A DNA stretch of 64,000 nt from Gemmobacter lanyuensis (GTDB taxonomy: Bacteria > Pseudomonadota > Alphaproteobacteria > Rhodobacterales > Rhodobacteraceae), in assembly GCF_014652355.1 (NCBI RefSeq), contig NZ_BMYQ01000002.1, positions 62,001-126,000 of the forward strand, in the 5' to 3' direction. The translations under genes and the position numbers were made by a program. The notes beneath the pieces are model-generated. The model was not told where the DNA came from. It made no database searches and worked only from the letters and a program-made list of their open reading frames with translations. Shown in pieces: positions 44,511 through 53,580 of the stretch; within the stretch, counting starts at the first letter, position 1; every line of letters starts with the position of its first letter.

Positions 44511-46031
44511 ATGAACCTCAATCGACGGAGCCTGCTGCAGCTTTCGGCCGCCACGGCCGCCCTTGGCCTGACAGGCCTGCCCCTGCGCGCCCAAGGCATT
44601 GAAGAGCTGGTCATCGCCTATAACGTCAACCTGCCCTCCTGGGACCCGACGGTCGGGCCTTCGGCGGTGAACCCCACCATTCAGGGCATCTACCAGTCGG
44701 TCTTTGACCAGTTCATCCTGCAACAACCCGATCTGAAACCCGCGCCCGGCCTGCTGACCGAATGGGGCTGGAACGAGGATCGCACCAAGGTGATCATGAA
44801 GGTGCGCGAAGGCGTGACCTGGCATGACGGCAGCCCCTTCACCGCTGAAGATGTCGCCTGGAGCCTTGCGCGCGCCGCCGACCCTGCCACCGGCAACCCG
44901 ATCAACTTCGTCTGGTCCACGCTGGCCAACTTTGCGGTCGAGGGCAACACCGTCACCGCCGATGTGAAGCAATTCGACCCGACCATCTTCAAATGGATGT
45001 ACTTCCTGACGGGCTATGTGCTGCCCAAGGCCTATTTCGAAAAGGTCGGCCCCGAAGGGTTCGAGGCCGCGCCCATCGGCACCGGCCCCTATATGGTCGA
45101 GAAGTTCGAGCGCAACGCCTTTGTCCGCCTGAAGGCCAACCCGAATTACTGGGGCGGCAAGCCCGAATTTGAAACCGTCACCCTGAAATTCGTGACCGAT
45201 GCCGCCGCCCGCGTGGCCGAGGTGGAATCGGGGTCGTCCCATGTCACGCTGGAAGTCCCCTATGAGGAATATGACCGCCTGAAGGCCACGCTTTCCGGCA
45301 CCGCGACGCCGGTGTCGGATATCGGGATGATCTTCCTCAATGACATCGACGTGATGCTTGACCCGAATGTCCGCAAGGCCGCGGCCCTTGCCATCGACAA
45401 ACAGGCGATCATCGACCGGCTGCTCTCGGGTTATGGGGTGGCGATCGACACGCTGGAAACCCCGGATTACGAAGCCTATGACCCGTCGATCAAGGTGGGC
45501 TATGACCCGGAACAGGCCAAGGCATTGCTGGCCGCTTCGGGCTTTGGCCCCGACAATCCGGTGAAGTTCAAGATCCAGACCACCAAGGGCTTCAAACCCA
45601 AGGACTATGAGATGGTGCAGGCCATCGTCGGTCTTTGGCGCAAGGTGGGGATCGAGGCCGAGATCGAGGTCTATGAGATCGCCAAGCATTACGAATTGCG
45701 CGCCGCCGATCAGCTGGCCCCGGCCGCCTTCTACAACTGGGGCAATTCGGTCGCCGATCCTACCACCTCGACCGGGTTCGCGATGTTCGGGCCTTCGCCC
45801 CATTCGGTCTGGGACAGTGCCGATCTGGTGGAAAAGATCGCCCCGCTCTGGGGTGAGGCTGATGAGGCCAAGCGCATCCAGGGCTGGAAGGACGTGAGCC
45901 GCTATATCGCCGAAAACGCCTATGTCATCCCGCTGCTGCAATATGTGCAGCCGGTGCTGGCCGCGCCGGGCGTGGTGGTGACGCCGCATCGGTCGGGTGC
46001 GCTGCTGCCGCATCTGATGAAACGCGCCTGA
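44511..46031 (+). CDS. ABC importer binding protein, peptide/opine type
   Basis: The 506-residue family 5 binding protein has a twin-arginine-like leader (NRRSLLQLSAATAALGL) probably cut after RAQ, and the family signature TWHDGSPFTAEDVAWSLARA. Proteins of this family bind di- and oligopeptides, opines, nickel or varied organic solutes, so the ligand is open; the flavoprotein before it suggests an aromatic or cyclic amine-containing compound. ATG at 44511 lies after a CAGGGA site. A strong hairpin follows. Confidence 0.88.
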   Translation: MNLNRRSLLQLSAATAALGLTGLPLRAQGIEELVIAYNVNLPSWDPTVGPSAVNPTIQGIYQSVFDQFILQQPDLKPAPGLLTEWGWNEDRTKVIMKVREGVTWHDGSPFTAEDVAWSLARAADPATGNPINFVWSTLANFAVEGNTVTADVKQFDPTIFKWMYFLTGYVLPKAYFEKVGPEGFEAAPIGTGPYMVEKFERNAFVRLKANPNYWGGKPEFETVTLKFVTDAAARVAEVESGSSHVTLEVPYEEYDRLKATLSGTATPVSDIGMIFLNDIDVMLDPNVRKAAALAIDKQAIIDRLLSGYGVAIDTLETPDYEAYDPSIKVGYDPEQAKALLAASGFGPDNPVKFKIQTTKGFKPKDYEMVQAIVGLWRKVGIEAEIEVYEIAKHYELRAADQLAPAAFYNWGNSVADPTTSTGFAMFGPSPHSVWDSADLVEKIAPLWGEADEAKRIQGWKDVSRYIAENAYVIPLLQYVQPVLAAPGVVVTPHRSGALLPHLMKRA

Positions 46032-46039
46032 TGAAGGGA

Positions 46040-46062
46040 GCCGCCGGACCTGGTCCGGCGGC
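46040..46062 (+). other. Intercistronic hairpin after the binding protein gene
   Basis: GCCGCCGGA (46040-46048) pairs with TCCGGCGGC (46054-46062) around CCTGG, with no T-run. It probably shields the binding-protein mRNA so that it exceeds the downstream permeases. Confidence 0.55.
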
Positions 46063-46071
46063 ACATCCATC

Positions 46072-47082
46072 ATGATCGTGCTGCGCGCGCTGCTGTCCCG
46101 TCTCGTGATGACGGCGATCACCCTTTTTGGCGTGGCCGTCATCGTCTTTGTCACCATCCGGGTTGTGCCCGGCAACCCCATCGCCATGATGCTGCCCCCC
46201 GGCGCCACGCCCGAGGATGTGGCGAACCTCACCGCCCTTTACGGTCTGGACAAGACCATCGCCGAACAGTTCCTGATCTGGGGTCAGGGGGTGCTGGCGG
46301 GCGATTTCGGCACCTCGATCACCACGCGCCAGCCGGTACTGGATCTGGTGCTGGGGCGCCTGCCTGCGACGCTGGAGCTTTCGATCATGGCGCTGGTCAT
46401 GGCGATGCTGATCGGCGGGGTCGCGGCGCTGACCGGCACGCGGCTGCGCGGCACGCGCACCGAAGGCGGCATCGATATCGCCAATGGCATGGCGCTTTCG
46501 GTGCCGGATTTCCTCTGGGGGCTGATCCTGATCCTGCTGTTCGGGGTACTGGCGCCGATCTTCCATATCTCGGGTCGGATCACGCCCTCGCTCGACCTGC
46601 CCTTCGTGACGAACTTCTATCTGTTCGAAAGCCTGCTGCGGCTACGCTTCGACCTCTGGGCCGATATCGTCAGCCACATGTTCCTGCCCGCACTGGCGCT
46701 GGCCATTCCGCTGTCGGCGATCATCGGGCAGCTGCTGAAGCAGAGCCTGAAGGAAACCATGCATCTGGATTACATCACGCTGGCGCGCACCAAGGGCTAT
46801 GGCGAAAACCACATCATCCTGCGCGAGGCGCTGCGGAACGCCATCCTGCCCACGCTGACGCTGGTCGGCGTTCAGTTCACTTTTCTGATCGGCGGGACGG
46901 TGATCATCGAGCGGCTGTTTTCCTATGAAGGTCTGGGGAACATGGCGATTGATGCCGTGATCAACCGTGACCTGCCGCTGATCCAGGGGATCGTGATCCT
47001 GTTTGCAGTGATCTTTACCGGGGTGAACCTGATCGTCGATCTGACCTATGCCCTGCTGAACCCGAGGCTGCGCCATGCTTGA
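46072..47082 (+). CDS. ABC importer permease, DppB type
   Basis: The 336-residue protein has the N-terminal membrane helix of DppB proteins (MTAITLFGVAVIVFVTIRVV), about six helices in all, and the contact loop with YITLARTKGYGENHIILREA. It forms one half of the importer channel. It overlaps the next permease by eight bases. Confidence 0.92.
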   Translation: MIVLRALLSRLVMTAITLFGVAVIVFVTIRVVPGNPIAMMLPPGATPEDVANLTALYGLDKTIAEQFLIWGQGVLAGDFGTSITTRQPVLDLVLGRLPATLELSIMALVMAMLIGGVAALTGTRLRGTRTEGGIDIANGMALSVPDFLWGLILILLFGVLAPIFHISGRITPSLDLPFVTNFYLFESLLRLRFDLWADIVSHMFLPALALAIPLSAIIGQLLKQSLKETMHLDYITLARTKGYGENHIILREALRNAILPTLTLVGVQFTFLIGGTVIIERLFSYEGLGNMAIDAVINRDLPLIQGIVILFAVIFTGVNLIVDLTYALLNPRLRHA

Positions 47083-47926
47083 CGGACGTTCCCAGATCAA
47101 ACGCCGCGCGGGGTTGCGGCTGTGGCTTTCGGCGGGCTGGCTGGTGCTTCTGGTGCTGGTCGCGCTGCTCGCACCGATGATCGCGCCCAAGAACCCGCTG
47201 GAGCAAGACCTCTTTGCCGGTCGCCTGCCGCCCTTCTGGGTCAGTGGGGCGGACCCCTCCTTCCTGCTGGGCACCGACAGCCTGGGCCGTGATGTTCTCA
47301 GCCGCATCCTGCATGGCGCGCGGCTTGCGCTGACCGTGGCGCTGGTGTCGGGGCTGGCCACCTGCCTTGTCGGGGCCACGCTGGGCCTGATGGCGGGTTA
47401 TCTGCGCGGCTGGGTGGATGTCGTGATTTCGCGCCTGATCGACATCTGGATGGCCTTTCCGCCGGTGCTGTTCTCGATCCTGCTGATCGCGGTGATCGGG
47501 CCGGGGCTGGGGTCGATCATCCTGGCCATCGTCATCATCGACTGGACCCGCTTTGCCCGCGTCGTCCGGGCCGAGGCGATGGCACAGGGCGCGATGGATT
47601 ACGTCGCCTCGGCGCGCATTGCCGGGCGCGGGCGGCTGGGCATCATGCTGCGGGAAATCCTGCCCAATGTGCTGCCCACCATCGTCGTGCTGCTGACGCT
47701 GGAGATGGGCATCGCGGTGATCGTCGAGGCGATCCTGTCCTTCGTGAACCTCTCGATCTCGACCGATGATCCCACCTGGGGCGGCATGATCGCCGAAGGT
47801 CGCGCTTCGATCCATCAGGCGTGGTGGGTTCTGGTCTTCCCGCTGATCACCCTGTTTTTCACCGTCCTCTCCTTCAGCCAACTGGGCGAAGGGCTGAAGG
47901 ACCGCTTCGATCCGGTGCTGCGATGA
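47075..47926 (+). CDS. ABC importer permease, DppC type
   Basis: The 283-residue permease shows the DppC features LLGTDSLGRDVLSRILHGAR and the contact loop YVASARIAGRGRLGIMLREI. It pairs with the DppB-type protein. Its stop overlaps the first ATPase start (ATGA). Confidence 0.92.
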   Translation: MLDGRSQIKRRAGLRLWLSAGWLVLLVLVALLAPMIAPKNPLEQDLFAGRLPPFWVSGADPSFLLGTDSLGRDVLSRILHGARLALTVALVSGLATCLVGATLGLMAGYLRGWVDVVISRLIDIWMAFPPVLFSILLIAVIGPGLGSIILAIVIIDWTRFARVVRAEAMAQGAMDYVASARIAGRGRLGIMLREILPNVLPTIVVLLTLEMGIAVIVEAILSFVNLSISTDDPTWGGMIAEGRASIHQAWWVLVFPLITLFFTVLSFSQLGEGLKDRFDPVLR

Positions 47927-48792
47927 GCTTTCTGGAAATCCGAAACCTGACCGCCACCCTGTCAAACGGGATGCCGATCCTGCGCGATGTCTCGCTCTCG
48001 GTCGCGGCGGCCGAGGTGCGGGGGCTGGTGGGCGAAAGCGGCGCGGGCAAGTCGATGATCGGCAAGGCCATTCTGGGCATCCTGCCCCGGTCGGTGCGGA
48101 TCACGCGGGGGGAAATCCGGCTGGATGGCACCGACCTTCTGGCCCTGCCCCCGGCAGAACGCCGCCGCCGCATCGGCCAGAGCTGCGCCCTGATCCCGCA
48201 AGACCCGCTGACCGCGCTCAACCCCTCGCGTCGGGTCGGGCCGCAGATCACGGACCGGCTGGTCGATATTTTGGGCTGGACCCGCAGCAATGCCGAAGCC
48301 CGCGCCCGCGACCTGCTGGCCGAGGTGCAGATCCCCGAGCCGGAGCGGGTGATGCGGTCCTACCCGCATGAGCTTTCGGGGGGGATGCGGCAGCGTATCC
48401 TGATCGCCTCGGCCTTTGCGGCCGAGCCGAAGCTGATCGTGGCCGACGAACCCACCACGGCGCTGGACGTGACGGTGCAGAAGCAGATCCTCAAGCTGAT
48501 CGCGGGGATGCAGGCCCGCCACGGCACGGCGCTGCTGTTTGTCACCCATGACCTTGGGGTGGTGTCCAAGGTCTGTCAGCGGCTTTCGGTGCTTTATGCC
48601 GGGATGGTGGTGGAAGATACCGATGTGCGCGGCTTTTTCAGTGCCCCGGACCACCCCTATTCCCGCGCCCTGCTGGCCGCGACCCCGGTCTATACCGACC
48701 CCGAGGCCAGCCTGACCCCCGTGCCCGAGGCGGTGATCACCGCCGTGCGCGCCGAAGTTGCCGCCGCAGACAGGAGAGCCGGACGTGGCTGA
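47923..48792 (+). CDS. ABC importer ATPase, DppD type
   Basis: The 289-residue ATPase has Walker A GESGAGKSMIG, signature LSGGMRQRILIA, Walker B LIVADEPTTALDVT and H-loop FVTHDLGVV. It starts at the ATG overlapping the permease stop and itself overlaps the next gene by eight bases. It is shorter at the C-terminus than enteric DppD (about 327), with less of the usual cysteine-rich tail. Confidence 0.9.
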   Translation: MSFLEIRNLTATLSNGMPILRDVSLSVAAAEVRGLVGESGAGKSMIGKAILGILPRSVRITRGEIRLDGTDLLALPPAERRRRIGQSCALIPQDPLTALNPSRRVGPQITDRLVDILGWTRSNAEARARDLLAEVQIPEPERVMRSYPHELSGGMRQRILIASAFAAEPKLIVADEPTTALDVTVQKQILKLIAGMQARHGTALLFVTHDLGVVSKVCQRLSVLYAGMVVEDTDVRGFFSAPDHPYSRALLAATPVYTDPEASLTPVPEAVITAVRAEVAAADRRAGRG

Positions 48793-49585
48793 CCTTTACA
48801 CCATCGAAAACCTGCGCCTGTCGCTGGCCGATATGACCCGCCGCCCCCTGCTGGGCACCGCCCCGCAGCTGGAAATCCTGAAGGGGCTAAACTTCAGCAT
48901 CCCCAAGGGGTCTGTCATGGGCATTGTCGGCGGGTCCGGGTCGGGCAAATCCACGCTGGGCCGGGCCATGGTGCGGCTGCTGGAACCGTCATCGGGCCAG
49001 ATCCGCTTTGACGGGCAGGACATCGCCCATCTGTCTGACCGCGAACTGCGGCCACTGCGGCGGCGGTTCCAGATGATCTTCCAGGACCCGCTGAGCAGCC
49101 TGAACCCCCGTCACACCGTTGGCACCCTGATCGCCGAGCCCCTGCGCCTGCACGGGTTTGATGATGTGCAGGGCCGCGTTGGCCGGGCGCTGGATCATGT
49201 GGGCCTGCCGCGCAGCTTTCTGACACGCTACCCCCATGAACTTTCGGGGGGGCAGCGGCAGCGCGTCGGCATCGCTCGCGCCATCGCGATCGAGCCGGAT
49301 TTCATTCTGGCCGATGAAATCGTCTCGGGTCTGGATGTCTCCAGCCAGGCGCAGGTTCTACGCCTGCTGGAGGATCTGGTCCGCGAACTGGGCCTGACGC
49401 TGGCCTTCATCAGCCATGATCTGAGCGTGATCCGCAGGCTCTGTTCGCGGGTTCTGGTACTCTATCGCGGTGAAATCGTGGAAAACCGCGAGACCGCGGC
49501 GCTTTTTGCTGCGCCAGAGGCACCCTATACCCGGGAACTTCTGTCGGCGATCCCCCTGCCCGATCCGGATCAGCCCTGGGGCTGA
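48785..49585 (+). CDS. ABC importer ATPase, DppF type
   Basis: The 266-residue second ATPase has Walker A GGSGSGKSTLG, signature LSGGQRQRVGIARA and H-loop FISHDLSVI. The residues after Walker B read DEIVSGLD where DEPVSALD is usual. I use the GTG at 48785, eight bases after AGGAG. The gene ends inside a 22-base palindrome and overlaps the convergent thioesterase by 16 bases. Confidence 0.9.
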   Translation: MADLYTIENLRLSLADMTRRPLLGTAPQLEILKGLNFSIPKGSVMGIVGGSGSGKSTLGRAMVRLLEPSSGQIRFDGQDIAHLSDRELRPLRRRFQMIFQDPLSSLNPRHTVGTLIAEPLRLHGFDDVQGRVGRALDHVGLPRSFLTRYPHELSGGQRQRVGIARAIAIEPDFILADEIVSGLDVSSQAQVLRLLEDLVRELGLTLAFISHDLSVIRRLCSRVLVLYRGEIVENRETAALFAAPEAPYTRELLSAIPLPDPDQPWG

Positions 49586-49588
49586 TCC
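49567..49588. terminator. Palindrome covering two convergent stop codons
   Basis: GGATCAGCCC (49567-49576) and GGGCTGATCC (49579-49588) are exact reverse complements around TG. The stop of the DppF-type ATPase lies in the right arm and that of the thioesterase in the left arm. It could fold as a terminator hairpin for both strands, although no T-run follows. Confidence 0.55.
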
Positions 49589-50010
49589 ATCCCGTCGGCA
49601 GGCAGAAAGCTTTCCAGCTTGGCCTTCACTTCGGCGGGCCAGGGCATCGAGGTATGGGTGTCCAGATGGCTCGCCGCCAGAACCTGTTCGCCAGACCAGC
49701 GCTGTTCTTCCCCGCAATGCACCGTATGGCGCAGGCGCAGAGACGATTTCCCCACCTTCAGCACGGTCAGGCGGAAGGTCAGCTTGTCGCCAAAGAACGA
49801 CGGTTTGGAAAAATCACAGCTCAGATGCACGGTCGGCGTGCCCCAGCGTTCGTTCCAGATGATCTCGTGCCAGGGGTAGCCGATCACGGTCCAGAATTCC
49901 TCGACCACACCGTTCAGGATGTTCAGATAGGACGGGTAATAGGCCGTCCCCGAAATGTCGCAATCGCCAAAGTTCAGCATGCGATCGGTGGTGAAGCTGA
50001 CATCGGTCAC
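49570..50010 (-). CDS. 4-hydroxybenzoyl-CoA-type acyl-CoA thioesterase (second)
   Basis: The 146-residue hotdog protein has FGDCDISGTAYYPSYL, very close to the active-site motif of 4-hydroxybenzoyl-CoA thioesterase. It would hydrolyse an aromatic acyl-CoA. The start is a GTG at 50010 with GAGGAG eight bases upstream. It is a separate minus-strand gene at the end of the catabolic region and the counterpart of the one at 21728. Confidence 0.85.
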   Translation of the reverse strand: MTDVSFTTDRMLNFGDCDISGTAYYPSYLNILNGVVEEFWTVIGYPWHEIIWNERWGTPTVHLSCDFSKPSFFGDKLTFRLTVLKVGKSSLRLRHTVHCGEEQRWSGEQVLAASHLDTHTSMPWPAEVKAKLESFLPADGMDQPQG

Positions 50011-50129
50011 GGCGCTCTCCTCAACTGGGGTGGTGCCGATGTTCGACGCGATCCGGCCGGGCCTGTCAAGCGGCGTGGCGGGAAATGAAAAAGCCGCCCA
50101 TAGGGGCGGCGCTTTCGGTTCGGGCGAAG

Positions 50130-50205
50130 TGGTGCCGGTGAAGGGACTCGAACCCCCGACCCCATCATTACGAATGACGTGCTCTACCAGCTGAGCTACA
50201 CCGGC
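50130..50205 (-). tRNA. tRNA-Thr (CGT)
   Basis: Read on the minus strand this is a 76-base cloverleaf: acceptor GCCGGTG/CACCGGC, D-arm GCTCAGCTGGTAGAGC, anticodon stem CGTCA/TGATG with loop TTCGTAA (anticodon CGT at 50172-50170), T-arm with GTTCGAGTC, discriminator A and an encoded CCA. Confidence 0.97.
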
Positions 50206-50255
50206 ACTTCGCGCTTGCGGGGGCTGATACCACCCCCGCGCAGGATTGTGTAGCC

Positions 50256-51713
50256 CTAATTTGCGCCGCGGGCAATGGCGGCGAGGTCGATCACCTCATC
50301 CTCCTTGTCCGCTGCAGGTGCGGATGCAGGGGGTGCCGGCGGGTTCACGATCAGGGGCAGCATTTCGGCCCCCGTCGGGCTGGGCGTCGCGGTTTCGGGC
50401 GGCTCGCGCCAGCTCAGTGTATCGAAGCCGCCGCAATTGTCGCAGATCGGCGTCCATTGCGCGTGGATGGCCTGACACTTGTCACAGCACCACTGCGGCC
50501 CGCGCGGTGCGGTCAGGGCGCGCGCCAGCCAGCCGCGGACCTCGGCCTCATCCCCGCCTTCGCCGCGGGCGATTGCCGCGCGCAGGGCCAGCGCCCGGCC
50601 CGTGGGCTTGGTTTCAGGCAGATCCCCCAGCACGCGACGGGCGGCGGGGAAATCTTCGGCGGCGATGTTCAGTTCGGCCAGAAGCATCCGGGTTTCCGGG
50701 TGGTCGGCGTGAAGCTCGGTCAGTTGGCGGAAGCGTTTCAGCCGGGCGACGGGGGTTTCCTCGGGTTCGATCTCCGCGAAAGCCGCGGCAAGATCAGGAT
50801 GGGGCTGCGCCTCCCAGGCCTTGCGGATCACCCGCGTCGCGCCCTTGGTATCACCCGAGGTCGCAAGCCCGCGTGCCGCCATGGCCGCCGCCGGGATCAG
50901 GTCTGGCGATTGCTTGTTCGCGGCAATCGCGGCCTCACGCGCCTCGATCGAGGCACCCTCCTCCATCACCTTGCGCGCCTCTTGCAGCGCCAGAACGGCA
51001 TCGCGGCGGCGGAACAGATCCTTGCCCAGCCCGCCGGTCTTGCGCTTGGCCTCAAGGGTCGCCCGCGCGCCTTTCCAATCCTGCGTTTCAGCCTGCAATT
51101 TGAGCAAGATGTCCTGCGTCTCCAGGTGCCGGGGTTTCAGGGCAAAGGCCTTTTCCGCAAGCTTCAGCGCGGTGTCATGGTCCCCCTCGGCCAGCTTTTG
51201 GCCCAAAAGCCCACGGATGCCGACAAAGCGCGTGCGGTCATGTGCCAGCAGCGCCTTGTAGGCCTGTTCGGCGCGCTTGTTATCGCCCGCGGCCTCGGCC
51301 GCCTGTGCGACCATGATGGTGGTCAGCTCTGGGTTCGACAGCAGTTTTTCGGCCTTCAGCGCCCGCGACAGCGCCACGCGGTTTTCCCCGGCGGCCAGTG
51401 CGATCATGCCATCGGCAAGCGCGGCAAAGCCCTTGCGTTCCCGATTACGGTCAAAATAACGCGAAATCGCGGTTTCATCGCCGGTGACAAAGCGCAGGAT
51501 CGCCGTCAGGAACCCCACCAGCCGCGCAAGCAGCCAGAGCGCCAGCAACCCCACCGCCAGCGCCACGATGGCCTGCAGCGGGCCCAGCGTTACCTCATAG
51601 CCCGCAGCAGCGATGCGGATGCCGTCACCATTATGAAGCAGCAGCGTCGCGCCCCAGGTCAGACCGGCAATCGCGGCGATAAAGAGCAGAACCTTGATCA
51701 GGGACCAGATCAT
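50256..51713 (-). CDS. hemY: HemY family membrane protein
   Basis: The 485-residue protein has two N-terminal membrane helices (LIKVLLFIAAIAGLTWGATL and IVALAVGLLALWLLARLV), a tetratricopeptide-rich region and a C-terminal cysteine cluster (WCCDKCQ and CDNCGG) that probably binds zinc. HemY of this kind lies with hemD in many proteobacteria and has an uncertain role in haem synthesis or the envelope. It is third in the minus-strand hemD-membrane protein-hemY series. Confidence 0.88.
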   Translation of the reverse strand: MIWSLIKVLLFIAAIAGLTWGATLLLHNGDGIRIAAAGYEVTLGPLQAIVALAVGLLALWLLARLVGFLTAILRFVTGDETAISRYFDRNRERKGFAALADGMIALAAGENRVALSRALKAEKLLSNPELTTIMVAQAAEAAGDNKRAEQAYKALLAHDRTRFVGIRGLLGQKLAEGDHDTALKLAEKAFALKPRHLETQDILLKLQAETQDWKGARATLEAKRKTGGLGKDLFRRRDAVLALQEARKVMEEGASIEAREAAIAANKQSPDLIPAAAMAARGLATSGDTKGATRVIRKAWEAQPHPDLAAAFAEIEPEETPVARLKRFRQLTELHADHPETRMLLAELNIAAEDFPAARRVLGDLPETKPTGRALALRAAIARGEGGDEAEVRGWLARALTAPRGPQWCCDKCQAIHAQWTPICDNCGGFDTLSWREPPETATPSPTGAEMLPLIVNPPAPPASAPAADKEDEVIDLAAIARGAN

Positions 51714-51723
51714 GCGACGCTCC

Positions 51724-52716
51724 TTACTCTGCGGGGATCAGGGCGGCCAGCGCAGCCTGCGCGGCCAGATGGGCCTCGGCCTGTGCGGCCCAGTCGGAAA
51801 GGGCATCCTGGCCCGGGGCGGGCAGCGCGGTCAGCTCGGCGCGCGCCGCGGCGACATCGCCCTTGGCCAACAGCGCCTCGGCCCGCGAAAGCACGGCGTC
51901 GGGGTCATCCCCCTCGCGCACTTCAAGCGACCGGACGCCCGTCTGCGCCTTGAGGAAGGTGGTCAGGCGGTCCGTCACCGTCCCCTCCATTTGTGCCTGA
52001 CGCGCAGCCAAGAGCGCGGCGCGCGCGGCATCAGGGAAGGCTGTCTGCAGGTCTTGCAGGCTGGGCGGCACCTGAGTCAGCGCCTCAGGCAGGGCAATGC
52101 CCTGATCGGCGGCGGCAGCCAAAGCGATATCGACATCGCGGCCCAGTTCAAGCGCGCCTTTCAGCTGCAACAGGGCCGCACGCTGTTCGGCGGCCTTCCG
52201 CAGGCCTTCAGCCTCGGCCTTCAGGCCATTGGCCTCGGCCTCCGCCTCTTTCAGTTTCAACTGCACCTGCGCGTCGATCTCGGCCGCGATGGCGGCGGAA
52301 TCGCCGGGGTTCATCGTGGCAAGCCGCTGCTCCAGCGCGGCAATCTGCGCCTGTAGCCCGGCCACCAGATCCGCATCCGATGGCGGCCGCGTTTCCAGCG
52401 CCGCAATGCGCTGATCAAAGGCCGCAAGATCAACCACGGGCGCAGGGCGGGATTGCTCCTGTTGCAGCGCCTCCGACAAGCGCGAGACTTCGGCCTGAAG
52501 CACGGCGAGATCGGCAGTCTGCGGCGAGAGGAAAGGCCATCCCTGCTGCATGCCATAAACGGCGAGCCCGAAACCCAGACCAGCCGCGACCACCCCGCCC
52601 GCAATCACACCAAAGGCACCGGACCGCGCCCGACCGGCCGGCGCGGCCGAGGTATCAACCGATGAGACATCGGGCTCTGGCACGGGATCGGCCGTGCGGA
52701 GTTCTGCGTCTGCCAT
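51724..52716 (-). CDS. Mitofilin-like inner membrane protein (COG4223)
   Basis: The 330-residue protein has a short cytoplasmic tail, one membrane helix (GVIAGGVVAAGLGFGLAVYG) and a long alanine- and glutamate-rich coiled coil (about residues 60-200). Alphaproteobacterial proteins of this kind between hemD and hemY are related to mitofilin/Mic60, which shapes membranes. Function here is not proven; position is the main support. Confidence 0.78.
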   Translation of the reverse strand: MADAELRTADPVPEPDVSSVDTSAAPAGRARSGAFGVIAGGVVAAGLGFGLAVYGMQQGWPFLSPQTADLAVLQAEVSRLSEALQQEQSRPAPVVDLAAFDQRIAALETRPPSDADLVAGLQAQIAALEQRLATMNPGDSAAIAAEIDAQVQLKLKEAEAEANGLKAEAEGLRKAAEQRAALLQLKGALELGRDVDIALAAAADQGIALPEALTQVPPSLQDLQTAFPDAARAALLAARQAQMEGTVTDRLTTFLKAQTGVRSLEVREGDDPDAVLSRAEALLAKGDVAAARAELTALPAPGQDALSDWAAQAEAHLAAQAALAALIPAE

Positions 52717-52758
52717 CTGGTTCCCCCTTCTTCCGGCCCGCGACGGGTGACCCGGCTC

Positions 52759-53532
52759 TCATTCCTCGTCTGACCCAAGGTAATCCTTCGGTCCCTCTGG
52801 CTCAACCTCGGCCTCGGCGGCGATCAGTCGCGCCAGCGCGGCCAGCATCGCATCGGCCTGCGGCGCGGCGGCAATGTCAAGCCGTGCGCGTTCAAAACGC
52901 CGCAAGGGCGCGGCGGTTGCCTCGGAAATGGCGGCAAAGCGCAAAGGCGCGATGGCCCCGATGCGATCCAGTTCGTCCGCAAGGATTTGCGCGGTACGCG
53001 GCGAAAAAACAGGCAGGAACACCGGTTCCGCTCCCCGCAGCGCGGCGATTGCCGGATCGGCCAAAGGCTGCGGCTTCTGGCAGTAGATCACCTGCGAAAA
53101 CGTCTCTAATCCTGCGGAATTGAGCCTTTGGGCAATCTCGCCCCGCGTTTCGGCCCCGTGTAGATGCAACAAGGGCGGCGGCGGCGCATCCGACAGGATC
53201 AGCCGCACCAGCGCCTCGGCATCGCCATCGGCGGACTGCGCCTCAAGCCCAAGCGCCTGCGCCTCGGCAGCGGTGCGGGCACCCACGCAATAGGCCCGCG
53301 CAGGCAAGGCCCCCCCGTTGCGCTGCAACGCCTGCACAGCAGTGACCGAGGTAAGGATAAGCGCTGAAACCGGACGATCAGGAAGATCAAAGGGCAGAAA
53401 CTCCGGCGCCATCAGGGGCGACACGATCTGCCGCAGATCTGGCGCCCGGGCCGCCAAATCCCGCGCAAACCGCGCGCCCTGTTCAGCGGGGCGCGTAAGG
53501 ATCACCACAAAGGGGCGGGATTGCCTGACCAT
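52759..53532 (-). CDS. hemD: Uroporphyrinogen-III synthase
   Basis: The 257-residue protein closes hydroxymethylbilane into uroporphyrinogen III. The family is poorly conserved; supporting segments are [18 protein letters not shown] at the start, [14 protein letters not shown] and [18 protein letters not shown], which match HemD's two-domain plan. ATG at 53532 begins the family's N-terminal strand. It is divergent from tsaD across 48 bases, the arrangement seen in other Rhodobacteraceae. Confidence 0.85.
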   Translation of the reverse strand: MVRQSRPFVVILTRPAEQGARFARDLAARAPDLRQIVSPLMAPEFLPFDLPDRPVSALILTSVTAVQALQRNGGALPARAYCVGARTAAEAQALGLEAQSADGDAEALVRLILSDAPPPPLLHLHGAETRGEIAQRLNSAGLETFSQVIYCQKPQPLADPAIAALRGAEPVFLPVFSPRTAQILADELDRIGAIAPLRFAAISEATAAPLRRFERARLDIAAAPQADAMLAALARLIAAEAEVEPEGPKDYLGSDEE

Positions 53533-53580
53533 GCCTGTGGTGTTACCTGCGGAGGGACCGTGTTTCAACCGGAACCACCG

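Noticed and set aside
21343-50010. Horizontally acquired island
   Set aside because: No transposase, integrase or flanking repeat; the tRNA-Thr at 50130 shows no duplicated 3' end that I could find, and base composition looks like the surroundings by eye.
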